From positions 1,601,001 to 1,665,000 of the forward strand of contig NZ_CP149932.1 in NCBI RefSeq assembly GCF_037949795.1: a stretch of 64,000 bases of DNA. Direction: 5' to 3'. Below are positions 27,711 through 37,422 of this stretch, in pieces (within the stretch, counting starts at the first letter, position 1; the number at the start of each line of letters is the position of its first letter). The translations under genes and the position numbers were made by a program. The notes under the pieces are model-generated. The model saw nothing but the letters and a program-made list of their open reading frames with translations. It was not told the origin of the DNA and searched no databases. This stretch comes from Thioclava sp. GXIMD2076. GTDB taxonomy: Bacteria; Pseudomonadota; Alphaproteobacteria; Rhodobacterales; Rhodobacteraceae.

Positions 27711-30164
27711 ATGGTCGGTGCAAATAAGATTCTGACGGTATCTTACGGAACGTTCTCCTGCACGCTGGAGGGCTTCGACGAACCGTTCCAGACGATGCAG
27801 GCGATTGCGGAATATTTCCGCGATCTCGCGGCCGAGGACCGCTATTTCGGCGCCGAACCTCCCCAGCCTGATGCGGAGATGCTGCACCGGATTGCCGAGC
27901 GCGAAATCCAGCGCCGTGTGGAAGCAAAAATCCAGAAAAACGGCGTGATCCTGCGCGCCTCAGATGAGACGCCCAAGCTCGATCTGACCTCCAAGATCGC
28001 GGCCCCTGTCGCGGCTTCTGTCGCGGAGCCGGTCTCCGAGCCTGCCAAGGATGCGCGTCCGCAGTCTGCGCCCCCTGCGCCGACGGATGACAGTGTCGCG
28101 GCCAAACTGGCGCGCATCCGCGAGGTTGTGGCGCGCTCCAAAGCCGAAGCGACCAAGCCCGCGCCGACGCCGGAATTCCTGGAGGATCTGTCCGGTGCAC
28201 CCGAAGCCCAGAATTTCGGCGGGAATGGCGGGTTTGGCGAGGCGCTGGATATTTCCGGTCCTGTCTCGGATGACGAGCTGAAGGCTATGGCTGAAAGCGA
28301 CGAGGTCTCGCCTGACGTGCTCGCGGCCGAGGCAGAGGCCAAAGCCGCCGCAGAGGACGCTGCGCGTCAGGCAGAGCTTGCAGCTAAGGAAGAAGCTGAG
28401 CGTAAGGCCAAGGAAGAGGCGGAGCGCGCCGAGGCAGAGGCCAAAGCCGCCGCTGAGGACGCTGCGCGTCAGGCAGAGCGTGCCGCCGAGGAAGAAGCCG
28501 AGCGTAAGGCCAAGGAAGAGGCGGAGCGCGCCGAGGCAGAGGCCAAAGCCGCCGCAGAGGACCCTGCGCGTCAGGCAGAGCTTGCAGCTAAGGAAGAAGC
28601 CGAGCGCAAGGCCAAGAAGGAGGCTGAACGCGCTGAAGCGGAAGCCAAGGCCGCAGCCGAGGAAGCCGCGCGTCAGGCAGAGCTTGCCGCCGAGGAAGAG
28701 GCTGAGCGTAAGGCCAAGCAAGAGGCGGAGCAGGCGGCCGAGAACGAGGCGCTTTCTGCCGAGCTGGCGGCGCTGGAGGAGACCGCGGAAGATGCGGAGC
28801 ACTCCTCCGAGATCGCGCAAGCCGAGAGCCCCGAGGAAGCGTCCGAGGCGGCCCCGCGTCCGGTGCGTCCGGCACTGCGGGCCCGTGTTATCAAGGTCCG
28901 GCGTGTCCAGCCAGCGGTTGAGGCTCCGGTGGCAGAGCGTCCTGTTGTGCCGACCAACGATCTGCCCGGCGCTGACCTGTCGCCCGAGGATGAAGAGGAT
29001 CTGCTGAAGGCGCTGGCGGAGCTGGATATCGACGAGCCCGCGTCTGTTGGGCAAGCGGAGGCGCAAGTAGAGATCGCCCCCGAGAGAGGCGCCGATGAGA
29101 GTGATGCGGCGATCGCCGATCTTCTGGCGGCGGAAGAGCCCGAGACGCAAGAGCCCATCGCCGAGGAGCCTGCTCGTGAGGCGGCCGAACCCGATGCAGA
29201 GGAGGCGGTCGAATCGCCCAAGGCGGAGCCGGCACCCGAAGTCGGGACGATGGAGCCGTCTGCGGCGGACCCCGCCGCGCCGGTCGCGCCGCGCCGGGGT
29301 CCGAGCCTGACCGACATCCTGCGCCGTCGCCGCACCGAAGAGCCCGTGCGGACCGATGCACCTGCAAAAGACGCCGCGTCCGCTGCGGAGCCCGCGCAAG
29401 CGGAGGTCACACCGCCAGAGACCGCGAAGAAGGCCACCAGCGAAGCCGATGTCTCGCGTCTGATGAAAGAGGCGGATAACCAGCTGGCAGGACGGGATAA
29501 TCGCCGCCGGCTCTCGGCTATTGCGCATCTGAAGGCTGCGGTTGCCGCGACCGTGGCCGAGCGCCGTCTGAAAGGCGAGAAAGCCGAGCCCGACGAGACC
29601 AAGGCCTATCGCGAAGATCTGGATCGTGCCGTGCGTCCGCGCCGTCCGGTGGCGGGGGAAGAGCGGGACAGCCGTCCCGAACTGACCAGCCCCGCGCAAC
29701 CCAAAGAGGATGCAAGCCGCGACGCGCCGTTGGTGCTGGTGTCCGAGCAACGGGTGGATGAGGACATTTCGGCGGCGATCATCGAGGAGGCCGTGCGTCC
29801 GCGCAGGGTCACCACCTCGGAGATTGCGCAGCAGATCGACGAGGCCGCCGAGGAGATCGAGGAGATGCATACCGCGGCCGCGACCAGCTTTGCCGAATTC
29901 GCCGAGCAGGCGGGCACGCGTGGGCTGGCCGATCTTCTGGAGGCCGCCGCCGCCTATACCGCGCAGATCGAACAGCAGCCGCATTTCACCGCGCCGCAGA
30001 TCATGCGCAAGGTGACGGCGCTGGAAGAGGGGGCGGGCTATTCGCGCGAGGACCGGATGCGCAGCTTTGGCAAGCTGCTGCGTCAGGGCAAGATCAACAA
30101 GATCAATCGCGGGCAATATGTGGTGTCCGAGCAATCGCGCTTCTTCGAAGAGAAAAGTGCCTGA
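27711..30164 (+). CDS. Large coiled-coil repeat protein of unknown function
   Basis: An 817-aa acidic protein. The N-terminal domain (1-95, ILTVSYGTFSCTLEGFDEPFQTMQAIAEYFRDLAAEDRYFG) and C-terminal domain (about 725-817, ending RMRSFGKLLRQGKINKINRGQYVVSEQSRFFEE) look globular and conserved-like. Between them is mostly Ala/Glu/Pro sequence, including four tandem 34-residue repeats (206-341) predicted to form a long charged helix. Related Rhodobacterales proteins are often annotated as lipoprotein or CheA, but I see neither a lipobox nor histidine-kinase motifs. A scaffold role is only an inference. Divergent from thiN; ends at a strong terminator. Confidence 0.85.
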   Translation: MVGANKILTVSYGTFSCTLEGFDEPFQTMQAIAEYFRDLAAEDRYFGAEPPQPDAEMLHRIAEREIQRRVEAKIQKNGVILRASDETPKLDLTSKIAAPVAASVAEPVSEPAKDARPQSAPPAPTDDSVAAKLARIREVVARSKAEATKPAPTPEFLEDLSGAPEAQNFGGNGGFGEALDISGPVSDDELKAMAESDEVSPDVLAAEAEAKAAAEDAARQAELAAKEEAERKAKEEAERAEAEAKAAAEDAARQAERAAEEEAERKAKEEAERAEAEAKAAAEDPARQAELAAKEEAERKAKKEAERAEAEAKAAAEEAARQAELAAEEEAERKAKQEAEQAAENEALSAELAALEETAEDAEHSSEIAQAESPEEASEAAPRPVRPALRARVIKVRRVQPAVEAPVAERPVVPTNDLPGADLSPEDEEDLLKALAELDIDEPASVGQAEAQVEIAPERGADESDAAIADLLAAEEPETQEPIAEEPAREAAEPDAEEAVESPKAEPAPEVGTMEPSAADPAAPVAPRRGPSLTDILRRRRTEEPVRTDAPAKDAASAAEPAQAEVTPPETAKKATSEADVSRLMKEADNQLAGRDNRRRLSAIAHLKAAVAATVAERRLKGEKAEPDETKAYREDLDRAVRPRRPVAGEERDSRPELTSPAQPKEDASRDAPLVLVSEQRVDEDISAAIIEEAVRPRRVTTSEIAQQIDEAAEEIEEMHTAAATSFAEFAEQAGTRGLADLLEAAAAYTAQIEQQPHFTAPQIMRKVTALEEGAGYSREDRMRSFGKLLRQGKINKINRGQYVVSEQSRFFEEKSA
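28326..28733 (+). repeat. Four tandem 102-bp repeats in the coiled-coil gene
   Basis: Four in-frame copies of a 102-base unit (34 codons: AEAEAKAAAEDAARQAEL followed by AAKEEAERKAKEEAER). Copies 1-3 are very similar at DNA level; copy 4 has diverged. The arrangement suggests recent expansion and possible copy-number variation between strains. Confidence 0.85.
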
Positions 30165-30193
30165 GCGGAGCGCAAATGTCTCTAGCCGAAATG

Positions 30194-30226
30194 AAAACAG
30201 CCGCCAGATCTCTGGCGGCTGTTTTT
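30194..30226. terminator. Bidirectional terminator after the repeat-protein gene
   Basis: 15-bp stem AAAACAGCCGCCAGA / TCTGGCGGCTGTTTT with a two-base loop and T/A runs on both sides. Confidence 0.9.
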
Positions 30227-30473
30227 ACTTGCTTTGGTCGGGATCGCTCCGGCCAACCCCCATGAAGACCGGCCTGCAAGGCCAGATCCATGCCACACCG
30301 AGCGCGATATAGAGCGCGAGTTCGGCCGGGAGGGGCAGGCGCCCGACGCGGGCTTCGAGCCAGTTGGCCAAGGTCACCGCAACCACGATATAGACCGGCA
30401 GGCCGAGAACCAGCACCAGAATCGCCAGCCTGCGCCGCGTCTTCCAGCTGAGGCCACGCCCTGCCATTGCCAT
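30225..30473 (-). CDS. Small membrane protein (DUF2842-like)
   Basis: An 82-aa basic membrane protein with two hydrophobic segments (LAILVLVLGLPVYIVVAVTLANWL and LALYIALGVAWIWPCRPVFMGV). Order, size and the Trp-Pro ending resemble DUF2842 proteins of alphaproteobacteria. ATG 30473 overlaps the purA stop by one base (TGATG), implying coupled translation with purA. Function unknown. Confidence 0.75.
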   Translation of the reverse strand: MAMAGRGLSWKTRRRLAILVLVLGLPVYIVVAVTLANWLEARVGRLPLPAELALYIALGVAWIWPCRPVFMGVGRSDPDQSK

Positions 30474-31765
30474 CAATCCGCGAAGGGGTCGGTGACGAGG
30501 ATCGTGTCGTCGCGCTCGGGCGAAGTCGACAGGAGTGCCACCGGGCAGTCGATCAGCTCTTCGATGCGGCGGACATATTTGATCGCCGCAGCAGGAAGCT
30601 CGGCCCAGCTGCGCGCACCTTCGGTCGACTCGCTCCAGCCTTCGATCTCTTCATAGATGGGCGTGCAGCGCGCCTGCTTGTCGGAGGCGGTCGGCAGATA
30701 GTCCAGACGCTCGCCATCAAGCTCGTAGCCCGTGCAGATCTTGATCGTCTCGAACCCGTCGAGCACGTCGAGCTTGGTCAGTGCGATACCGTTCACGCCA
30801 GAGACCGAGCAGGTCTGGCGCACGAGGGTCGCATCGAACCAGCCACAGCGGCGCTTGCGGCCGGTGACGACGCCGAACTCGTGACCGCGGGTCCCGAGAC
30901 GCTCGCCATCATCGTCTTTCAGCTCGGTCGGGAAGGGGCCTTCGCCGACGCGGGTGGTATAGGCTTTCACGATGCCCAGCACGAAATCGATCGAGCCCGG
31001 ACCGATGCCGACGCCGGTTGCCGCCTGACCTGCGATCACGTTGGACGAGGTGACGAAGGGATAGGTGCCGAAATCGATATCCAAGAGCGAACCCTGTGCG
31101 CCCTCGAAGAGGATACGCTTGCCGGCCTTGCGCTTCTCGGCCAGCACCTTCCAGACGGGGGCTGCATATTTCAGGATCTCGGGGGCGACCTCATTGAGCT
31201 TCGCGATCAGCGCATCCTTGTCGATGGCCTCGAGGCCCAGACCGGCGCGCAGCGCGTTATGGTGCACGAGGGCACGGTCCACGCGCAGTTCCAGCGTTGC
31301 GGGATCTGCGAGATCCGCCACGCGGATCACGCGACGGCCAACCTTGTCCTCATAGGCGGGACCGATGCCGCGACCGGTGGTGCCGATCTTGGCAACCGAT
31401 GTTTGCGCCTCGCGGGCACGGTCCAGCTCGCCATGGAACGGCAGGATGAGCGGCGTGTTCTCGGCGATCATCAGGGTCTCGGGCGAGATATCCACACCCT
31501 GTTCGCGGATCTTCTCGATCTCGCCCAGAAGATGCCACGGATCAAGCACGACACCATTGCCGATGATCGACAGCTTACCGCCGCGCACGACGCCCGAAGG
31601 CAGCGCGTTCAGCTTGTAAACCTTGCCGTCGATGACAAGCGTGTGGCCGGCATTATGCCCGCCCTGAAAACGTGCGATGACGTCGGCCCGTTCCGACAGC
31701 CAATCTACAATCTTGCCTTTCCCCTCGTCACCCCACTGGGCACCGACGACGACGACATTGGCCAT
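30473..31765 (-). CDS. purA: Adenylosuccinate synthetase
   Basis: GTP-dependent ligation of IMP and aspartate, the first committed step to AMP. 430 aa, full length. The N-terminus [21 protein letters not shown] holds the P-loop-like GDEGKGK. The catalytic His is in [10 protein letters not shown], and the conserved [18 protein letters not shown] and [10 protein letters not shown] blocks are present. ATG 31765 gives the canonical start. The roughly 240-base upstream gap to secG is a divergent promoter region. Confidence 0.97.
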   Translation of the reverse strand: MANVVVVGAQWGDEGKGKIVDWLSERADVIARFQGGHNAGHTLVIDGKVYKLNALPSGVVRGGKLSIIGNGVVLDPWHLLGEIEKIREQGVDISPETLMIAENTPLILPFHGELDRAREAQTSVAKIGTTGRGIGPAYEDKVGRRVIRVADLADPATLELRVDRALVHHNALRAGLGLEAIDKDALIAKLNEVAPEILKYAAPVWKVLAEKRKAGKRILFEGAQGSLLDIDFGTYPFVTSSNVIAGQAATGVGIGPGSIDFVLGIVKAYTTRVGEGPFPTELKDDDGERLGTRGHEFGVVTGRKRRCGWFDATLVRQTCSVSGVNGIALTKLDVLDGFETIKICTGYELDGERLDYLPTASDKQARCTPIYEEIEGWSESTEGARSWAELPAAAIKYVRRIEELIDCPVALLSTSPERDDTILVTDPFAD

Positions 31766-32007
31766 GAGACTCTCCTTGGCGCTTCGAAAAACCTTGGGCG
31801 GTATACAGAAGCGATGCCTCGGGGGGAACCGATTTCTTGGCAAAACCGGCGGGAATACGATGAAAAATCGCCCGCGCTCCCACAGGCCCCTATATATAGG
31901 GTATCTGCACCCTGTTTCGCGGCGTGAAGATGCGCGGGATAAGGGGTTGCACGAAGGGCGGCATATGAATAAGTAGGCGCAAGCTTTGCAAGAAGGTCCC
32001 TCTCCAT

Positions 32008-32397
32008 ATGCAGAACATCATCCTTACCGTTCACCTGATCCTCGCGCTGTTGATGATCGGCGTCGTTCTGTTGCAGCGCTCCGAGGGCGGTGGTCTGGGC
32101 ATGGGCAGCTCCGGTGGTGGCGCGGGCGGTGGTGTGATGACCGGTCGTCAGGCGGCCAACGCGCTGTCGAAGGCGACCTGGGTTCTGGCAGCGGGCTTCC
32201 TCATTACCTCGGTGGCGCTGACCGTTCTGGCCGCAAACGAGGCGGGCGAATCCTCGGTTCTTGACCGGATCGGTGTGGGCAATACGACCGCACCGGCCGC
32301 GGATGACACCAACACGACCGGCAGCGCGATCCCCGATGTGGATCTGACCCCGCCGCCGGCCACGGACTCGCCGGTAACGCCGCCTGCGGCCCAGTAA
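32008..32397 (+). CDS. secG: Preprotein translocase subunit SecG
   Basis: Two-helix subunit of the SecYEG channel, 129 aa. TM1 is [21 protein letters not shown] followed by the conserved [15 protein letters not shown] loop; TM2 is [20 protein letters not shown]. The C-terminal 45 residues form an acidic, Pro/Thr-rich tail usual in this group. A TATATA-like sequence about 110 bases upstream may be its promoter. Downstream is a hairpin, then pyrG. Confidence 0.95.
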   Translation: MQNIILTVHLILALLMIGVVLLQRSEGGGLGMGSSGGGAGGGVMTGRQAANALSKATWVLAAGFLITSVALTVLAANEAGESSVLDRIGVGNTTAPAADDTNTTGSAIPDVDLTPPPATDSPVTPPAAQ

Positions 32398-32408
32398 ACG
32401 TGACCTTC

Positions 32409-32430
32409 AGTGCGCCCCCTCGGGCGCACT
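32409..32430 (+). terminator. Hairpin after secG
   Basis: 9-bp stem AGTGCGCCC / GGGCGCACT, four-base loop, followed by a short mixed T stretch (AGTTCTTG). A weak terminator. Confidence 0.6.
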
Positions 32431-32608
32431 AGTTCTTGCGTATCTACGGATAAATTAGTCAACTGCTTGCGGTCCGATTGCGGGCTGACCGCGAATCATG
32501 TAAGCATCAAATCCCGTGATCCCGAAGCCATTGGCCTCGGGAATGTTTATAATTTTTGTCAGGTCCGATGCTGGACCGGCAGACCCAAGCAAACTCACGG
32601 GGGCTTTC

Positions 32609-34252
32609 ATGGCACGTTATGTCTTCATCACCGGCGGTGTGGTGTCTTCTCTGGGGAAGGGGCTGGCATCGGCGGCGCTGGGGGCTTTGCTGCAAGCTCG
32701 CGGCTTTTCGGTGCGACTGCGCAAACTCGACCCCTATCTGAATGTCGATCCGGGCACGATGAGCCCGTTCGAACATGGCGAGGTTTTTGTCACCGATGAT
32801 GGTGCGGAAACCGATCTGGACCTCGGTCACTACGAGCGTTTCACCGGTGTTCCGGCGCGCAAGACGGATTCGGTCTCTTCGGGCCGTATCTATTCGGACG
32901 TGCTCGAGAAGGAACGCCGTGGTGAATATCTGGGCAAGACCATTCAGGTCGTCCCGCATGTGACCAACGGTATCAAGGATTTCCTCGCCGTCGGCGATGA
33001 CGAGGTCGATTTCATGCTCTGCGAGATCGGCGGCACGGTCGGCGATATCGAGGGGCTGCCCTTCTTCGAAGCGATCCGTCAGTTCGCGCAGGAACGTCCG
33101 CGCGGGCAGTGTATCTTCATGCACCTGACCCTGCTGCCCTATCTGGCAGCATCGGGCGAGCTGAAAACCAAGCCTACCCAGCACTCGGTCAAGGAGCTGC
33201 GCTCCATCGGGCTGCAGCCGGATGTGCTCGTCTGCCGCTCCGAGCAGCCAATCCCCGAGAAAGAGCGCGCGAAGATCGCGCTGTTCTGTAATGTCCGCCC
33301 CGATGCGGTCATTCCGGCCTATGACCTGAAGACGATCTACGAGGCACCCCTGGCCTATCACCGCGTGGGTCTGGATCAGGCGGTTCTGGACGCGTTCGGC
33401 ATCTCGCCCGCGCCCAAGCCCGATCTGTCGCGTTGGGAAGACGTGATGGACCGGATGGATAATGCCGAAGGCGAGGTCAAGGTGGCCATCGTCGGTAAAT
33501 ATGTCCAGCTCGAAGATGCCTACAAGTCCATCGCCGAGGCGCTGACCCATGGCGGCATGGCCAATCGCGTGAAGGTCAAGGCCGAGTGGATCGATGCCGA
33601 GCAGTTCGAGAAGGAAGATCCCGCGACCTTCCTTGGCGAGTATAACGCGATCCTCGTGCCGGGTGGCTTTGGCGAGCGTGGCACCGAGGGCAAGATCCGT
33701 GCGGCGCAATTCGCCCGCGAGAAGAAGATCCCCTATCTGGGGATCTGCCTTGGTATGCAGATGGCGGTGATCGAGGCCGCGCGTAACCTTGCGGGGATCG
33801 AGGATGCGGGCTCGGAAGAGTTCGATCACGAGGCGGGCAAGCGCCGGTTCGAGCCGGTGGTCTATCACCTCAAGGAATGGATCCAGGGCAACCACCGCGT
33901 CGAGCGCAAGGTCAGCGATGACAAGGGCGGCACGATGCGTCTGGGTGCCTATTCTGCCGTGCTGAAAGCCGATTCGAATGTAGCCGCTGTCTATGGCACC
34001 ACCGAAATCGAAGAGCGCCACCGTCACCGCTATGAGGTCGATGGCCGCTACCGCGAGAAGCTTGAGGAATGCGGTCTGGTATTCTCGGGCATGTCGCCCG
34101 ACAACCGCCTGCCCGAGATCGTCGAGCATAAGGACCACCCGTGGTTCATCGGTGTGCAGTTCCACCCCGAGCTGAAGTCGAAACCCTTCGCGCCGCACCC
34201 GCTCTTCTCGGGCTTTGTGAAAGCCGCGAAAGAGCAAAGCCGGTTGGTATAA
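32609..34252 (+). CDS. pyrG: CTP synthase
   Basis: Converts UTP to CTP using ATP and glutamine. 547 aa. The N-terminal synthetase domain (1-268) begins [27 protein letters not shown] with the P-loop-like motif. The C-terminal class I glutaminase has its nucleophile Cys in [18 protein letters not shown] and the His-x-Glu in [21 protein letters not shown] 32609 is the canonical start; the frame is open upstream but not conserved-like. A strong terminator follows the stop immediately. Confidence 0.97.
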   Translation: MARYVFITGGVVSSLGKGLASAALGALLQARGFSVRLRKLDPYLNVDPGTMSPFEHGEVFVTDDGAETDLDLGHYERFTGVPARKTDSVSSGRIYSDVLEKERRGEYLGKTIQVVPHVTNGIKDFLAVGDDEVDFMLCEIGGTVGDIEGLPFFEAIRQFAQERPRGQCIFMHLTLLPYLAASGELKTKPTQHSVKELRSIGLQPDVLVCRSEQPIPEKERAKIALFCNVRPDAVIPAYDLKTIYEAPLAYHRVGLDQAVLDAFGISPAPKPDLSRWEDVMDRMDNAEGEVKVAIVGKYVQLEDAYKSIAEALTHGGMANRVKVKAEWIDAEQFEKEDPATFLGEYNAILVPGGFGERGTEGKIRAAQFAREKKIPYLGICLGMQMAVIEAARNLAGIEDAGSEEFDHEAGKRRFEPVVYHLKEWIQGNHRVERKVSDDKGGTMRLGAYSAVLKADSNVAAVYGTTEIEERHRHRYEVDGRYREKLEECGLVFSGMSPDNRLPEIVEHKDHPWFIGVQFHPELKSKPFAPHPLFSGFVKAAKEQSRLV

Positions 34253-34278
34253 GAAAAGGGGCCCTCGGGCCCCTTTTC
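34253..34278 (+). terminator. Rho-independent terminator of pyrG
   Basis: Perfect 12-bp stem GAAAAGGGGCCC / GGGCCCCTTTTC, two-base loop. Confidence 0.9.
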
Positions 34279-34458
34279 ATTTGGCGGTCTACAAACGCTT
34301 CTGTGCGGCCATTTGCATATTTCTTCCGCGTCTTTCGGGTGCATCAGGCGAAACCATGATCTAGCGTAACGGATTTCTGGGCGGATTTCTGGTCGGGTGC
34401 CCGGATCGGGCATATGATTGATCGGGCATGCTATCTGACACCCGAACCGGAGGCTGAC

Positions 34459-35109
34459 ATGACGACCATTACGGTTTTTCTGGCTATTCTTGGTGCGGTC
34501 CTTCTGGGCGCAATGAGCCCGGGGCCGAGTTTTGTCCTGATTTCCCGCCTGTCCCTCGCGAATTCCCGACGAAGCGGTATGGCCGCTGCGATCGGTATGG
34601 GGGCGGGAGGGGCCGTGTTTTCCGTTCTCGCTCTGGTCGGGTTGATCGCACTTCTGCAGCAGGTTGAATGGCTTTACTGGGGACTGAAGGTCTGTGGCGG
34701 AACCTATCTGGTCTTCCTTGGCCTGAAAATCTGGAGGCATTCGCGAAGCGTTATGGTTATGGCGGGGACGGATAGCTTGCAGATGCCGGGAGCCGCTAAA
34801 GCAAAGAGACAGGATTTTGGGAGTTTCGGTCTGGGCTTTGTGACGCAAATGGCCAATCCCAAGACTGCTATCGTCTATGCCAGTATCTTTGCGGCGATGT
34901 TGCCGGAGAACCCTGAACGGATGCTCATTTTCGCGCTTCCGGTCGCGGTGTTTGTTGTTGAGGCGGGATGGTATGGGCTGGTCGCGCTTGTCTTTTCGGC
35001 GCCGGGGCCGCAGCAGACCTATCTGCGGAGCAAGCGCTGGTTCGACAGGGCGGCGGGAACCGTGCTGGCGCTTCTCGGGCTGCGCCTGATCGTCGAGGAG
35101 ATGCGCTAG
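34459..35109 (+). CDS. LysE/RhtB-family exporter
   Basis: A 216-aa membrane protein with about six hydrophobic segments. The family signature near the N-terminus is VLLGAMSPGPSFVLISRLSLANSRRSGMAAAIGMGAG. The second half has FGLGFVTQMANPKTAIVYASIF. Members export amino acids such as homoserine, threonine or lysine; the substrate is not deducible. Third-position GC looks somewhat lower than in the neighbours. AGG before ATG 34459 is a modest ribosome site. It is flanked by terminators on both sides, so it is monocistronic. Confidence 0.88.
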   Translation: MTTITVFLAILGAVLLGAMSPGPSFVLISRLSLANSRRSGMAAAIGMGAGGAVFSVLALVGLIALLQQVEWLYWGLKVCGGTYLVFLGLKIWRHSRSVMVMAGTDSLQMPGAAKAKRQDFGSFGLGFVTQMANPKTAIVYASIFAAMLPENPERMLIFALPVAVFVVEAGWYGLVALVFSAPGPQQTYLRSKRWFDRAAGTVLALLGLRLIVEEMR

Positions 35110-35145
35110 GCCGCTGCGGCGCTCGTTTGCGGCTAGGGCGGGGGC

Positions 35146-35182
35146 CGATTTGCATCGGGGCATCGAGCCCCGCCACAAATCG
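35146..35182. repeat. Nested palindrome between LysE-type gene and purU
   Basis: Outer arms CGATTTG / CAAATCG enclose an inner hairpin CGGGGC-ATCGA-GCCCCG. The inner 16 bases match, except one position, a motif at 49876-49891. Confidence 0.5.
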
Positions 35183-35208
35183 AAAAGGGGCGCGGTGCGC
35201 CCCTTTTG
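35183..35208. terminator. Bidirectional terminator before purU stop
   Basis: 11-bp stem AAAAGGGGCGC / GCGCCCCTTTT with loop GGT, two bases from the purU stop. Confidence 0.85.
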
Positions 35209-35210
35209 TC

Positions 35211-36131
35211 TTAGCCCATCCGTTCCGAGGCATAAGAGCCCGGAGAAGCGGGGAAGACCACGGTTTTATTGCCATTGATGAAGGCGCGGTGGTGGATATG
35301 GGCATGGATCGCGCGCGAGAGCACCTGCGCTTCGACATCGCGTCCCAGCGACACATAATCCGCCGCCGATTGCGCATGGGTGATGCGCACCGTATCCTGC
35401 TCGATGATCGGGCCTTCATCGAGATCGGCCGTCACATAATGGGCCGTTGCCCCGATCAGTTTCACGCCCCGCTCATAGGCCTGTTTATAGGGGTTGGCAC
35501 CCTTGAACGACGGCAGGAAGGAGTGGTGGATATTGATGATCCGGCCTGACATCTTCTGGCAGAGATCATCCGAGAGGACCTGCATGTAACGCGCGAGCAC
35601 GATGAGGTCGGTGCCGGTCTCCTCGACCAGCGCCAGCAAGCGGGCCTCGGCTTGCGGCTTGTTCTCCTTGGTGACCTTGATGTGGTGGAAGGGGATGTCG
35701 TAATTGACCACGACCTTCTGGTAATCGAAATGGTTCGAGACCACTCCGACGATATCCACGGGCAGCGCGCCGATGCGCCAGCGGTAGAGGATGTCGTTGA
35801 GGCAATGGCCGAAACGCGACACCATCAGCATCACCTTCACACGCTCGGAGGGGTCGTGGAATTTCCAGGCCATGGCGAAGGGAGCGGCCACCGGATCGAA
35901 GCTCGCCGAGATATCCTCAAGCGCCATCCCACCCTCGCTGCGGAAGGTTACGCGCATGAAGAACTGCCCGGTGAGCGCATCGTCATATTGCTGAGCGTCG
36001 ATGATATTACACGATTTTTCAGCCAGATAGGTGGTGACGGCGGCGACAATGCCGCGGGCTGTCGGGCATTGGACGGTCAGCACATAGGTCTGTTCGGCGC
36101 TCGGTTCGGCGGTTTTTTCGGGGGCGGTCAT
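35211..36131 (-). CDS. purU: Formyltetrahydrofolate deformylase
   Basis: Hydrolyses 10-formyl-THF to formate and THF, balancing one-carbon pools. 306 aa. The N-terminal ACT-like domain is about 14-95 (YVLTVQCPTARGIVAAVTTYLAEKSCNI). The formyltransferase-like domain has VGVVSNHFD, the catalytic run IINIHHSFLPSFKGANPYKQAY and ADLDEGPIIEQD. Start ATG 36131 follows a GAGAGGATC. Upstream 36132-36252 contains several hairpins after the ferredoxin terminator (see findings). Confidence 0.95.
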   Translation of the reverse strand: MTAPEKTAEPSAEQTYVLTVQCPTARGIVAAVTTYLAEKSCNIIDAQQYDDALTGQFFMRVTFRSEGGMALEDISASFDPVAAPFAMAWKFHDPSERVKVMLMVSRFGHCLNDILYRWRIGALPVDIVGVVSNHFDYQKVVVNYDIPFHHIKVTKENKPQAEARLLALVEETGTDLIVLARYMQVLSDDLCQKMSGRIINIHHSFLPSFKGANPYKQAYERGVKLIGATAHYVTADLDEGPIIEQDTVRITHAQSAADYVSLGRDVEAQVLSRAIHAHIHHRAFINGNKTVVFPASPGSYASERMG

Positions 36132-36252
36132 CGGAGATCCTCTCGCATGGCTGTTGCCATGACCTTCATCCGAACCGCCATTCCCTTCGCGGTGGTTTGC
36201 GACAGCCTGACGGGAAAAGGCGACGCAGGCTGGAGACATTCTCCAAAAGAAA

Positions 36253-36277
36253 CGCCCGAAGCGCGGGCTTCGGGCGG
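36253..36277 (-). terminator. Rho-independent terminator of the ferredoxin gene
   Basis: On the minus strand CGCCCGAAGC / GCTTCGGGCG with a short loop, followed by TTTCTTTT, 24 bases after the ferredoxin stop. Confidence 0.85.
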
Positions 36278-36300
36278 GATCTGTCAGGTCTGTTTTCCGG

Positions 36301-37361
<1,061 letters not shown>

Positions 37362-37378
37362 CCTGAGCCCAACGAGAA

Positions 37379-37400
37379 AGGGCGCCCCGTGGGGCGCCCT
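37379..37400 (-). terminator. Terminator of the DegP-type gene
   Basis: 10-bp stem AGGGCGCCCC / GGGGCGCCCT with a two-base loop; on the minus strand TTCTCGTT follows. It may also act on the convergent lipoprotein gene. Confidence 0.75.
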
Positions 37401-37422
37401 CCGGTTCTTGGCAGAGGCGGTG

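Noticed and set aside
27960..30134. 724-codon minus-strand ORF rich in Gly/Leu/Arg
   Set aside because: Antisense shadow of the repeat-protein gene; its repeats mirror the coding repeats.
32507..34237. 576-codon minus-strand ORF
   Set aside because: Antisense to pyrG, which is complete and conserved.
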